From positions 1 to 64,000 of the forward strand of contig NZ_JBMMUF010000010.1 of the NCBI RefSeq assembly GCF_049257235.1: a stretch of 64,000 nucleotides of DNA, read 5' to 3'. Source of the stretch: Pseudoalteromonas sp049257235 (GTDB lineage Bacteria > Pseudomonadota > Gammaproteobacteria > Enterobacterales > Alteromonadaceae). The position numbers were made by a program, and so were the translations under genes. A model generated the notes under the pieces. It searched no databases, was not told the origin of the DNA, and was given only the letters and a program-made list of their open reading frames with translations. Shown piece by piece: positions 34,483 through 43,189 of the stretch (position 1 is the stretch's first letter; the number at the start of each line of letters is the position of its first letter).

Positions 34483-36694
34483 ATTCTCTCTCCCACAGCA
34501 AATACACAGTAGATAGCGGTGGAATGCTCAACGTTATCGAATATTCTTGACCGTGCCATGGCTGTGCAACAGCCTCAATTGGTGTGCTTTCATCGGCAAT
34601 CACGTGCACATCACTGCCACCAAATTGAGCATGATCACTGTTCAGTAGCACCCGATACTTGCCAGCATCGGGCACTCCCAAACGGTATTCATGGCGTACT
34701 TGAGGGGTGAAGTTAACAACTGTGATGACTTTTTGCGTGGCCTCTTTAGCCACTCTGACAAAACTATAAATACTGTGCGCGCTATTATCACCGTCAAGCC
34801 ACATGAAACCGCTGTGATCATTGTCATTATCATGCAGTGCACGGTGCGCAGTGTATACGTGATTGAGAGCTTTAACCCATTGCTGTACACCTTGGTGATT
34901 GTCTTGCTCAAGTAAATGCCAATCCAAAGATTGGTCGTGGTTCCACTCTTTGACTTGTGCAAATTCGCCGCCCATAAACAGCAGTTTCTTCCCCGGATGC
35001 GCCCACATGAAGCCAAAATAAGCGCGCAAATTTGCGCATTTTTGCCACATGTCGCCCGGCATTTTATTCACCAACGAGCCTTTACCATGCACAACCTCGT
35101 CATGACTCAATGGCAATACATAATTCTCGCTAAACGCATACACGATAGAAAAGGTCATTTCATGGTGATGATGTTGACGATAAATCGGGTCTAACGCCAT
35201 ATAGCGCAGGCTGTCATTCATCCAGCCCATGTTCCATTTATAACCGAAGCCTAAACCGCCTGTATCTACTGGGCGGGTAACCCCCGGCCAGGCAGTAGAC
35301 TCTTCAGCCACCATCATCACGCCTTGATTGCGTGCATAACACACACTGTTTGCTTGCTGTAGACAGGCAATGGCTCCGAGGTTTTCTCGACCACCATGTT
35401 CGTTGGGCAACCACTCACCAGCTTGGCGGCTGTAATCGAGATATAACATGGACGCCACCGCATCAACTCGAAGACCATCCACGGCATATTGTTCTAACCA
35501 GTAGTTTGCGTTAGACACTAAAAAACTGCGCACTTCTTGGCGGTCATAGTTGTAAATATAGGTATGCCAATCAGGATGATATCCTTGACGTTTATCAGCG
35601 TGCTCATACAAATGCGTGCCATCGAAACGAGCTAAACCATGTGCGTCACTTGGAAAGTGCCCCGGCACCCAATCGATCAGTAAACCTAAATCATTTTCCC
35701 GACATTGGGCACAAAAGTAGGCAAAATCGTCAGGGTCGCCAAAGCGCGAAGTGGGTGCGAATAAGCCTACACACTGATATCCCCATGAGCCATCAAATGG
35801 AAACTCACTTATTGGCATCACTTGAATATGGGTAAAGCCCATCTCTTTGACATAGGGGATCAATTGCTCTGCTAAATCGCGATAGCTTAAGTATTCGTTC
35901 TCTAACGTGCGACGCCACGAACCTAGATGCACCTCGTAAATGCTAATCGGTGCATCCACGGCATTACGACGCTCTCTGGCTTGATAAAACTCGGCGTCAA
36001 GCTCAATGCTATGCTCAGGTGCACAGACAATTGAGGCTGTTGCCGGTGGTTTTTCCATGGCGCGCGCATATGGGTCTGATTTTTCTAAACGCTCACCAGT
36101 GGCACTGTGAATATGGTATTTGTAATGGGCTCCAACTTGCACATGAGGAATAAAAATAGCCCACACACCGCTGTCTTCAACACGGGCCATTGGGTACTGT
36201 CGCGCATCCCACTCATTAAAATCACCAATAACGCTCAGTGCTTTGGCATTGGGTGCCCATACGCTAAAGCGCACACCTGTGACCCCATCAATGTCCATAA
36301 CATGCGCGCCAAAGTGACGCTGAGCCTGCTGTTCTTGCCCTTGGCGATAGTAAAATAAATCCGCAGCACTGATGCCCAGTGGCAGCGAGAAGGGATCTTT
36401 ACTCTGTTCTTTAGTGCCGGGGTACGTAATACACAACTCATAGGGTTTAAATACTTCTGTCGTCGCAGCCAGGAACAATGCCGTGTCTTTGTAGCGCTGT
36501 GCACTGACACTTTGGTCGTCAAACACCACCTCAAGCTCCAGCGCTCCTGGTTTGAACGCAACGATATACCAGTTACCATCAATACATTGGTGACCTAAAA
36601 CACTTCTTGGCTCACCCACTTCTGCACGCTCAAGTGCATCAACAGCAGCATTTAAGTCGAGTAACGATATTTCACAAATTCTAGATTCAGCCAT
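34475..36694 (-). CDS. glgB: 1,4-alpha-glucan branching enzyme
   Basis: This GH13 enzyme adds alpha-1,6 branches to glycogen. The 739 residues have an N-terminal domain, a CBM48 (GVRFSVWAPNAKALSVIGDFNEWD), and the barrel with HIQVMPISEFPFDGSWGYQ, nucleophile region YAVDGLRVDAVASMLYLDYSR, acid-base MVAEESTAWPGVTRPV and LPLSHDEVVHGKGSLVNKMPGD. The C-terminal beta domain ends near the overlap with glgX. It starts 8 nt inside the malQ 3' end. The length and order fit the long N-terminal form found in E. coli. Confidence 0.97.
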   Translation of the reverse strand: MAESRICEISLLDLNAAVDALERAEVGEPRSVLGHQCIDGNWYIVAFKPGALELEVVFDDQSVSAQRYKDTALFLAATTEVFKPYELCITYPGTKEQSKDPFSLPLGISAADLFYYRQGQEQQAQRHFGAHVMDIDGVTGVRFSVWAPNAKALSVIGDFNEWDARQYPMARVEDSGVWAIFIPHVQVGAHYKYHIHSATGERLEKSDPYARAMEKPPATASIVCAPEHSIELDAEFYQARERRNAVDAPISIYEVHLGSWRRTLENEYLSYRDLAEQLIPYVKEMGFTHIQVMPISEFPFDGSWGYQCVGLFAPTSRFGDPDDFAYFCAQCRENDLGLLIDWVPGHFPSDAHGLARFDGTHLYEHADKRQGYHPDWHTYIYNYDRQEVRSFLVSNANYWLEQYAVDGLRVDAVASMLYLDYSRQAGEWLPNEHGGRENLGAIACLQQANSVCYARNQGVMMVAEESTAWPGVTRPVDTGGLGFGYKWNMGWMNDSLRYMALDPIYRQHHHHEMTFSIVYAFSENYVLPLSHDEVVHGKGSLVNKMPGDMWQKCANLRAYFGFMWAHPGKKLLFMGGEFAQVKEWNHDQSLDWHLLEQDNHQGVQQWVKALNHVYTAHRALHDNDNDHSGFMWLDGDNSAHSIYSFVRVAKEATQKVITVVNFTPQVRHEYRLGVPDAGKYRVLLNSDHAQFGGSDVHVIADESTPIEAVAQPWHGQEYSITLSIPPLSTVYLLWERECD

Positions 36695-38678
36695 TTCTTT
36701 GCCTATTTAATTCTTTTAATAATGCGTCATTGTTGGCCAGTATTTGCCACCCATGTTTACTCAACAAACGGCGCCAATTAGGGTATTGCGTGTCTGTACC
36801 TGGTACATTCAACGCTATATTTTGTCCATCTAAATCATCAAGTTGTAGCGTTAGTAATTGGCAGTTTGATTTTGCCAGCACAGTGCAAAGCGCATTGTAT
36901 ATCGCAATTGGCTCACTGCCTAAAGACACTGCATAATCTCGACTTTGCAACAGCTTCAACATACGCTGACGCACAATTTCGCGCTCATTTTGCAGCCGTT
37001 GTGCCAGCTCATCATTGATTAAGGCAAGTTTTTGAGCTTGCTCAATATCACCACCTCGCCACCAACTGGCAAATGGCGGTAAGTCGTGATTGCTGATCAT
37101 CAATAAGGTTAGTTGTTTTAATTGCTCCGGCGGGATAAACGCATCGTGCTCTTGTTCAAAGTAATACACGGTGTTTGAAGCTATTTTCGCGTTTGCTAGT
37201 GCCTCACCCACCTCTTGAGGCACAACCCCAAGATCTTCACCGATGACACTGCACTGATATTGGTGACTTAATATTTTGACCGCTGATAACAAGTGCTCAA
37301 ACGGGTAATACACATAACAGCCACTTTGCTGCGATAAACACCACCACACCCGTCGAAGCGCCATAACATGATCGATACGCAGTGCGCCAACATCTTTCAT
37401 ATTGGCCGCAAGCAAGCTTCTAAAATAATTAAATTGATTGTCTGCCATGCGCTTTGGATGCAGTGCTGGCATACCCCAATTTTGACCATGACGAGCAAAC
37501 GCATCCGGTGGTGCACCAATTTCAGCACCTTGGGTAAATTGTTCAGCGAAATTGTCGTATTCACCGCTACTTTTAGTGACGCCTACCGCTAAGTCATTCA
37601 CCAACCCAATTTGCATGCCATAGTGCTTGGCCACGTTCTGGCACTGCTGACGTTGCGTCCACGCTTGCCATTGCAAATAGTGTTCAAACTCACCGCTGCC
37701 TTTGGGTAGTGTTGCTAGTGCAACCTGATTCGTTTTTTTGAATTGCGTGAACTGCGCCCGTCTCTCGGTACTGGCGTGTGCTTTGAAATGACAAAATAAC
37801 TGCTCAAGTAGTGGCCACTTGAGTTCATACACTCTTTTGTAGTTCAACCATTGTGTATCTGAGTCACGCAGGTAATCCGCGTGCGCCTTTGCCACTTTTG
37901 TTGCCAATTGCGCGTCGCAATCTTCGCTGCGCACAATGCTGATATATAAAGGATGAAGTAATAATCGGCTCAACGGACTATAAGGACTAGCCGCATCTGG
38001 CTTTTGGGTATCGAGTAGATGCAGCGGGTTTAATAGCACGTAATCTATGCCCACTGTCGCTGCACTTACTAATAACTTTTCTAAGTCATCAAAATCACCA
38101 ATACCAACGCCTGTTTGTGTAGGTAAAGTGTACAGGCCACACGACAGACCAACTTGACGCTTGGTACTAAGGGATTGGTTGTACGCGTGCTCGGGCGTTA
38201 ACCAAACTTGGGTATGCTCTAATTGGTCGGCGCAGCGCACCACCGCATCATAAAAGCCACAGGTAATGTCGATATGTGGTAGTGAAAAACTCAGCTTTAC
38301 GTAGCGGCTATCAGCAATCACATAATCACCAATAACTCGCCCGTCGCTGATATTAAATTGCCAGCGCGTTTGTTGGTCGTTTTTGAGTAACACACTGACC
38401 ATGGCAATGCCCTGGTGATACTGCGCCTCACTCACATTAATTGTAAAACTCGGGGTGTTGAGCTCAACCAAAGTAATGGGTTCGACCAAACGCGTCCACG
38501 GCTTTGCATCAAGTTCAAAATTAAGTGCGTGCAACGCCTCAGTGTTGTCAGCTTCAACGCCCATAGCCGTTAAAGCACTTTTGCGTACAGCATCGTCAAA
38601 GCGCGTTAATTGGCCGTCAAAACTGATAAATTCATAGCCCACCCCCATGAGGTAGCAGGCTTGAGAAAATGCATCCAT
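36687..38678 (-). CDS. malQ: 4-alpha-glucanotransferase (amylomaltase)
   Basis: This GH77 enzyme transfers maltodextrin segments and recycles short glucans released during glycogen turnover. The 663 residues have the E. coli-like N-terminal extension before GLYTLPTQTGVGIGDFDDLEKLL. The catalytic blocks are DVGALRIDHVMALRRVWW (nucleophile Asp), CSVIGEDLGVVPQEVG (acid-base Glu) and LLMISNHDLPPFASWW. It lies 8 bp after the CBM48 gene and overlaps glgB by 8 nt, and so is an integral member of the glycogen operon. Confidence 0.96.
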   Translation of the reverse strand: MDAFSQACYLMGVGYEFISFDGQLTRFDDAVRKSALTAMGVEADNTEALHALNFELDAKPWTRLVEPITLVELNTPSFTINVSEAQYHQGIAMVSVLLKNDQQTRWQFNISDGRVIGDYVIADSRYVKLSFSLPHIDITCGFYDAVVRCADQLEHTQVWLTPEHAYNQSLSTKRQVGLSCGLYTLPTQTGVGIGDFDDLEKLLVSAATVGIDYVLLNPLHLLDTQKPDAASPYSPLSRLLLHPLYISIVRSEDCDAQLATKVAKAHADYLRDSDTQWLNYKRVYELKWPLLEQLFCHFKAHASTERRAQFTQFKKTNQVALATLPKGSGEFEHYLQWQAWTQRQQCQNVAKHYGMQIGLVNDLAVGVTKSSGEYDNFAEQFTQGAEIGAPPDAFARHGQNWGMPALHPKRMADNQFNYFRSLLAANMKDVGALRIDHVMALRRVWWCLSQQSGCYVYYPFEHLLSAVKILSHQYQCSVIGEDLGVVPQEVGEALANAKIASNTVYYFEQEHDAFIPPEQLKQLTLLMISNHDLPPFASWWRGGDIEQAQKLALINDELAQRLQNEREIVRQRMLKLLQSRDYAVSLGSEPIAIYNALCTVLAKSNCQLLTLQLDDLDGQNIALNVPGTDTQYPNWRRLLSKHGWQILANNDALLKELNRQRNG

Positions 38679-38686
38679 AAATGCCT

Positions 38687-38986
38687 TTACACCGCGTGAG
38701 TTGAAACAACGCTGTTATCACTACCAAAGCCATTTGCCACATAGGCATCGGCTTCATAGTCGTTGTCCCAAGTTTGCTCATTTACGCGATAACGAAAATG
38801 AAACTCACTGTTTTTGGGTAGACGTAATTTTGCTCTAAACACTTGGTATTTTTTCGAAAACGTCATGGTGACAGGTTGCCACTGAGTAAAATCAGCTACA
38901 AGTTCCACTTCTTTTGCATCTGGGTGCATGTATTCAAATGTAACTTCGGCTTCTTCTTTCGTTTTGAAAAATTTCTTTTTTAACAT
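38687..38986 (-). CDS. Free-standing CBM48/isoamylase-N-like glycogen-binding protein
   Basis: This 99-residue protein is a single Ig-like domain of the CBM48/AMPK-beta glycogen-binding family: VTFEYMHPDAKEVELVADFTQWQPVTMTFSKKYQVFRAKLRLPKNSEFHFRYRVNEQTWDNDYEADAYVAN. The V-x-L-V-A-D-F-x-x-W and F-R-Y-R-V strands are typical, as is the DPDAxx-like D-Y-E-A-D-A-Y end. It has no catalytic domain or signal peptide. It is the first gene of the glycogen operon, 8 bp before malQ. It may target glycogen enzymes to the polymer or sense polymer levels, which is an inference from fold and context. Confidence 0.85.
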   Translation of the reverse strand: MLKKKFFKTKEEAEVTFEYMHPDAKEVELVADFTQWQPVTMTFSKKYQVFRAKLRLPKNSEFHFRYRVNEQTWDNDYEADAYVANGFGSDNSVVSTHAV

Positions 38987-39278
38987 AGCTGGGCTCCAAA
39001 CAAAGTTGTGTATTTGATCGCCACATCAAAATGCTTCTGATACTGCTTTTAGCAAATCGGTGTGTAATGAGAGGCTAACAACAGTTTGTGGATGCAATAT
39101 TACAGTGCAACCACGCACCACAAAGGTGCAATCAATAAAGAAAATGCTTAGTTTTCAATATCAATTTTAGACTCTCAATCTAACAGAGCACGAACAATGC
39201 CAACTCTGTACCTAATTCGAAGAAATATATTAGAAAGTTGATCTCTTCTCAACCTATTAAGACACGATAATTTTTCAA

Positions 39279-39294
39279 TTGCAATCGTTTGCAA
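39279..39294. promoter_or_regulatory. LacI-family operator candidate
   Basis: TTGCAATCGTTTGCAA is a 16-bp site with a central CG and TTGCAA half-sites, the classic shape of LacI/GalR-type operators. It is about 290 bp upstream of the glycogen operon's first gene and 356 bp upstream of astB. A maltodextrin- or glucose-responsive LacI-type regulator is plausible but is not in the window. Confidence 0.55.
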
Positions 39295-39409
39295 CTCATG
39301 CACAAAAATGTTTAAAATTAACGCTTGAGTTCACCAACTTGGTGCTTGGTGTAAACCTCTCATAGTCATAAAATCATTTAACAAGCTGATTTATATACAC
39401 ATATCACTG

Positions 39410-39433
39410 TTGGCATAGTTTTTCCTTGGCATA
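39410..39433. repeat. Tandem direct repeat TTGGCATA
   Basis: TTGGCATA occurs at 39410-39417 and again at 39426-39433, 16 bp apart, just upstream of the small ORF. It could be an activator site. The spacing does not fit a sigma-54 promoter. Confidence 0.45.
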
Positions 39434-39459
39434 ACCCATATCAGCTAGGGGAACGAACT

Positions 39460-39537
39460 ATGAAAACCATTTTCGAAACTGTTTATCTACTTTGGCACAT
39501 TGACGTAAGCGTGTGGGACGTCGATGGCAGACAATAG
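39460..39537 (+). CDS. Candidate 25-residue small protein or leader peptide
   Basis: The ORF starts MKTIFETVYLLWHIDVSVW and ends at TAG. AGGGGA lies 7 nt upstream, a better ribosome site than many genes here have. The peptide has two tryptophans and an amphipathic, acidic C-terminal part (DVDGRQ), with no signal peptide. It is 113 bp upstream of astB. I do not recognise a family. It may encode a real small protein or a regulatory leader for astB, or be fortuitous. Confidence 0.35.
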   Translation: MKTIFETVYLLWHIDVSVWDVDGRQ

Positions 39538-39650
39538 CCTGCCACAACAACTTAACAAAAGACACCTTCTATTAACACCATTGCAGTGAAATAGGCTTTG
39601 CGTCCGCGTTTGGAGTTTTAGTACCCAATACAACCACTAAAAGGATTAGC

Positions 39651-41000
39651 ATGAATTATCAGGAAGTTAATTTCGATGGCCTTGTAGGCCCAACGCACAA
39701 CTATGCAGGCTTGTCTTTTGGCAATGTTGCCTCTGCAAAATCAGCGAGTCAGCCTTCAAACCCTAAACAAGCTGCGTTGCAAGGCCTCGCTAAGATGAAG
39801 ATGCTCAGTGATATGGGGCTATCCCAAGGTGTACTAGCACCACACAACCGCCCTGCACTGACCCACCTTAAACAGCTCGGCTTTACGGGTAGTGACGCGC
39901 AAATCGTCGAAAAAGCCTATCAATATAATCCGATTTTACTTGCTAGCTGTTACTCATCTTCTGCTATGTGGACAGCGAATGCAGCAACCGTTAGCCCCTC
40001 TTCAGATACGTCAGACGCCAAAGTACATTTCACTGCGGCAAACCTGAGCAACAAGTTGCATCGGTCGATTGAAGCTGTGCTTACCCACAAAATACTGCAA
40101 CGAACCTTTGCTAATGACCAGTACTTTGCGCACCATCAGGCACTACCAATGCATGACCATTTTGGCGATGAAGGAGCGGCTAATCACACCCGTCTAGCGC
40201 AAACCCATGGTGATGTGGGTTTGCACATGTTTGTATATGGCAAAGAAGCGTTTAATGCCCATGCGCCAGCTCCCACAAAATTCCCTGCGCGTCAGACTAA
40301 AGAGGCATTTGAGGCAATTGCGAGACTGCATAACTTGCCAACCGAACAAGTCATTTATATCCAACAAAACCCGGATGTTATTAACCAAGGTGTGTTTCAT
40401 AATGATGTCATCGCGGTGGGCAACGAGAACATGCTGTTATGCCATGAGCAAGCCTATCTTGACCAAGGTAAAGCGCTTGATACTTTACAAACACAGTATT
40501 CGCAATTAAATGACGGTGCGATGTTAAACATTGTGGAAGTACCTACAAGCCGAGTGCCCATTGACGATGCAGTATCGAGTTATTTATTTAATAGCCAGCT
40601 GATCACCTTGCCAAATCAAGAAACGCTCTTGCTGGCACCATGTGAGTGTGAGCGAAATCCGCGTGTACGGGCTTATCTAGAGTCATTACTGGCAAACAAC
40701 ACCTTGCACAATGTGTACTTTGCCGAGCTTAAACAAAGTATGCAAAACGGTGGTGGTCCGGCGTGTTTACGTTTACGTGTTCCCCTTAGTGATGAAGAGA
40801 TACAACATGTAAACCCAAAAACAGTCATGAACGATAACTTATACACGCAATTGTGTACGTGGGTTAATAAGCATTACCGTGATTCTTTGACACAAAACGA
40901 CTTGCGTGATCCCTCGCTGATAACGCAAAGTCATCAGGCATTAGATGAATTAACACAAATTATGAATTTAGGATCGCTTTACGACTTCCAAATTGATTAA
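39651..41000 (+). CDS. astB: N-succinylarginine dihydrolase
   Basis: This enzyme is the second step of the arginine succinyltransferase pathway, converting N2-succinylarginine to N2-succinylornithine, ammonia and CO2. The 449 residues match AstB. The start MNYQEVNFDGLVGPTHNYAGLSFGNVAS and the segments HDHFGDEGAANHTRL and GVFHNDVIAVGNENMLLCHEQ (with catalytic Glu/His) are conserved. The nucleophilic Cys is in NGGGPACLRLRVPLSDEE. AAGGA precedes the ATG. astE is 19 kb away and on the other strand, so the pathway genes are split in this organism. Confidence 0.97.
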   Translation: MNYQEVNFDGLVGPTHNYAGLSFGNVASAKSASQPSNPKQAALQGLAKMKMLSDMGLSQGVLAPHNRPALTHLKQLGFTGSDAQIVEKAYQYNPILLASCYSSSAMWTANAATVSPSSDTSDAKVHFTAANLSNKLHRSIEAVLTHKILQRTFANDQYFAHHQALPMHDHFGDEGAANHTRLAQTHGDVGLHMFVYGKEAFNAHAPAPTKFPARQTKEAFEAIARLHNLPTEQVIYIQQNPDVINQGVFHNDVIAVGNENMLLCHEQAYLDQGKALDTLQTQYSQLNDGAMLNIVEVPTSRVPIDDAVSSYLFNSQLITLPNQETLLLAPCECERNPRVRAYLESLLANNTLHNVYFAELKQSMQNGGGPACLRLRVPLSDEEIQHVNPKTVMNDNLYTQLCTWVNKHYRDSLTQNDLRDPSLITQSHQALDELTQIMNLGSLYDFQID

Positions 41001-41119
41001 CTGCGCTGCTTTGTAAAGCAAATAGACACGATAAAACCACGGCTGATTTTTATAATTTCTCATCCTAAGTAATGAGCATGTGCTAGGCTTTACTGTACTT
41101 ATGCGAAAGAGTATTCGCC

Positions 41120-41818
41120 ATGGATAGAGCAACAAAAATAAGCATTAGACCACTGATCTTTATAGTGTTTATTTGCAACATCGCAGTATTTTCACAGGTT
41201 AACGCGCAAACCACTGTCTATCATTATTACAATGATAAAGGCGTTGCCGTGTTCACCGACGCTAAGCCCAAAGTGAGTGGTTTTGAAGTTGTTCACCTTA
41301 AGTGTGAGCGCTGTGAAAATAAGCTGGAGCAATGGCATCACACGCCTCTGTACACCAGTAAATACCATGAATATTTAGATGCCGCGGCAAAGCAAAGCAA
41401 TGTTGAACTTGCCTTACTCAAAGCCATTGTCCACGCCGAATCTTCGTTCAACCCCAAAGCACAATCGGATAAAGGGGCCAAAGGGCTTATGCAATTGATG
41501 CCGCTATTGGTGAAGCAATTTGCTATTGATGATCCCTTCGATCCAAAACAAAACATTAACGCCGGCAGCGCCTATTTTGCGACCTTGCTTAAGCGCTTTG
41601 GTGGTAATAGCAAACTTGCCGCAGCAGCGTACAATGCGGGCCCGAGTAATGTTGTACACTACGGTGGCGTTCCTCCCTTTGCGCAAACCCAAGCATTTGT
41701 GCAACGTGTTGATATATTGCGTAAACGTTATCGTCAATATGAAGCTGAGCAGATTCTCAAGCGCTCGCAATTTGCGTCCAACAATGACAAACTGAGCGAA
41801 CAACAAACGGGTCGATAA
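41120..41818 (+). CDS. Lytic transglycosylase (SLT domain) with N-terminal DUF4124
   Basis: The 232-residue product is exported: a hydrophobic signal segment (IFIVFICNIAVFSQVNA) is followed by a DUF4124-like domain (TTVYHYYNDKGVAVFTDAKP). The goose-lysozyme-type SLT domain follows, with catalytic Glu107 in VHAESSFNPKAQSDKGAKGLMQLMP, then INAGSAYFATLLKRFGGNSKLAAAAYNAGPSNV. It is predicted to cut the glycan strands of peptidoglycan in the periplasm. It is 8 bp upstream of the DUF2937 gene, indicating an operon. Confidence 0.93.
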   Translation: MDRATKISIRPLIFIVFICNIAVFSQVNAQTTVYHYYNDKGVAVFTDAKPKVSGFEVVHLKCERCENKLEQWHHTPLYTSKYHEYLDAAAKQSNVELALLKAIVHAESSFNPKAQSDKGAKGLMQLMPLLVKQFAIDDPFDPKQNINAGSAYFATLLKRFGGNSKLAAAAYNAGPSNVVHYGGVPPFAQTQAFVQRVDILRKRYRQYEAEQILKRSQFASNNDKLSEQQTGR

Positions 41819-41826
41819 GCCAATTT

Positions 41827-42375
41827 ATGATGTTCAATTTTGTGCGCTGGTGTCGTAATTATCTGCGTCTGAGTGTGTTTTTTATTGCCGCATTAGTCGG
41901 GCTACAAGTGCCCGGCTTCAAAGATGATTATGGTCATGCACTGCGAAGTGGCGCGCATGAAATCAGCAGTGCAATGCAGCCCTTCGTAGATGACGCTAAC
42001 CGCTTTTTTTCTGGTTCCCTGCAACAACTATTAGCGCATTATAAAAAAAGTGACGACCCTGTGTATGCCAAAGGCGGAGATAATCTTGAGTCACTCATAG
42101 CGCATGAGCAATTTTTGATGCAGGCACTCAAAGACTTTGAAGAACATCCATACTTACATTTACTCACAGCCCCAGTGGTAAACATAGGTGAGCAAGTATG
42201 GCGCAATTACACACCGCAAATACAACTAAGTACCGAAGCGCTAGCCAGTTCTTTAGTTTTTGCATTGTTAGTGAGTTGGACGGTAGAGGCCAGTTTTTTA
42301 CTTGTGTTATTGCTCATTACAAGGCTTTTTAGGCGCTTTGTACCTAGAAGAACTAGCGATAATACAAGCGCCTAA
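41827..42375 (+). CDS. DUF2937-like membrane protein
   Basis: The 182-residue product has an N-terminal transmembrane segment (RLSVFFIAALVGLQVPGF) and a C-terminal one (SSLVFALLVSWTVEASFLLVLLLI) flanking a soluble middle domain of about 100 residues. The GxQVPGFxxDY start and the overall length resemble DUF2937 proteins. This is a motif-level judgement. It follows the lytic transglycosylase by 8 bp and ends 5 bp before the convergent DUF922 gene. The function is unknown. Confidence 0.65.
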   Translation: MMFNFVRWCRNYLRLSVFFIAALVGLQVPGFKDDYGHALRSGAHEISSAMQPFVDDANRFFSGSLQQLLAHYKKSDDPVYAKGGDNLESLIAHEQFLMQALKDFEEHPYLHLLTAPVVNIGEQVWRNYTPQIQLSTEALASSLVFALLVSWTVEASFLLVLLLITRLFRRFVPRRTSDNTSA

Positions 42376-42380
42376 CACCA

Positions 42381-42947
42381 TTATAAATACTGCTGTAAGT
42401 CGGTTTTACTTACCTTGTTAAAAGTTGATTTACGGTGTAGTCGTGCCAGTTCTTTATTAATCTCATCAATTGCATTAGCGCCCAATTGCTCTGCTTGTTG
42501 CTCGAGTTTTTTACAATTTGGGTGCCCTGCGATGGCTTCCAAACGCGCATCGAGCTGTTTAGCCCCTGCAATAATAATGTCTGATTGAAGACGCTGATAC
42601 TCTGCCAATGTTGGATACCACTGTGACCACACACTTTTAACCTGCTCATCATCACTCTCAAGCTTAGGTAAGGTATAGGTCAAGGCCAATTCTGTTGTCA
42701 TACGTTTCACTTCACACACACGAGAACGCGCATTAAATCTAAAATCCCAATCCAATGTGTATTGGGTGTCTGAATAAGCTGGCTCTGCATCGCGGCGCAG
42801 TGGCGTAGCCGAATCTAATTCATGCTGCAACGTTTCAATGCTCTGTACATTGACCGCGTAGTTAGCAGTAGAGTGTGAAATAGAAAGCTCAGCCAGAGCG
42901 TGACTAGAACATAACGACAACATCAGTAGTGTAAAACGCATGGGCAT
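42381..42947 (-). CDS. DUF922-like secreted protein, apparently lacking the HExxH motif
   Basis: The 188-residue protein has a signal peptide (MRFTLLMLSLCSSHALA). The mature part fits DUF922: YAVNVQSIETLQHELDSATP, then a W-rich region with TLDWDFRF and a cysteine, then LTYTLPKLESDDEQVKSVWSQWYPTLAEYQRLQ and a C-terminal cysteine in HPNCKKLE. DUF922 proteins usually have HExxH in the segment that here reads AEYQRLQ, so this copy is unlikely to be a zinc peptidase. It is convergent with the DUF2937 gene and probably transcribed alone. Confidence 0.7.
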   Translation of the reverse strand: MPMRFTLLMLSLCSSHALAELSISHSTANYAVNVQSIETLQHELDSATPLRRDAEPAYSDTQYTLDWDFRFNARSRVCEVKRMTTELALTYTLPKLESDDEQVKSVWSQWYPTLAEYQRLQSDIIIAGAKQLDARLEAIAGHPNCKKLEQQAEQLGANAIDEINKELARLHRKSTFNKVSKTDLQQYL

Positions 42948-43189
42948 TCCTCCCTTAATGAACCCTTATGGGGTATTTTATTATTTGACACTTTCTTGCA
43001 CCAGTAACAAACCTGTTTTTGTACAAATAGTTACAGTGAATACTTATTTCTTGTTTTTACTTTCAATCATTAATAATAGTCACTTTTATATAAACTACCG
43101 CCCTTTGCACCGCAGCGCTTTGTCAGTGCTTTTAGCTGTGTAATAATGCCTGTGATAATAATAAATCGAGTTAGGCGAAAGGATAAACA

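Larger units (their letters stand above)
38987..39650. other. Long divergent regulatory region between the glycogen operon and astB
   Basis: This 664-bp region contains the glycogen operon promoter, a LacI-family operator (39279-39294), a tandem TTGGCATA repeat (39410-39433), and a 25-codon ORF (39460-39537). It also holds TTTGTGG and CCACAAA arms at 39085 and 39118 with a 26-nt loop, whose meaning is unclear. Confidence 0.6.

Noticed and set aside
39410..39433. Possible sigma-54 promoter (TGGCATAG...TTTCC)
   Set aside because: The GG to GC spacing does not give GC at the required position. The repeat is better described as a tandem TTGGCATA.
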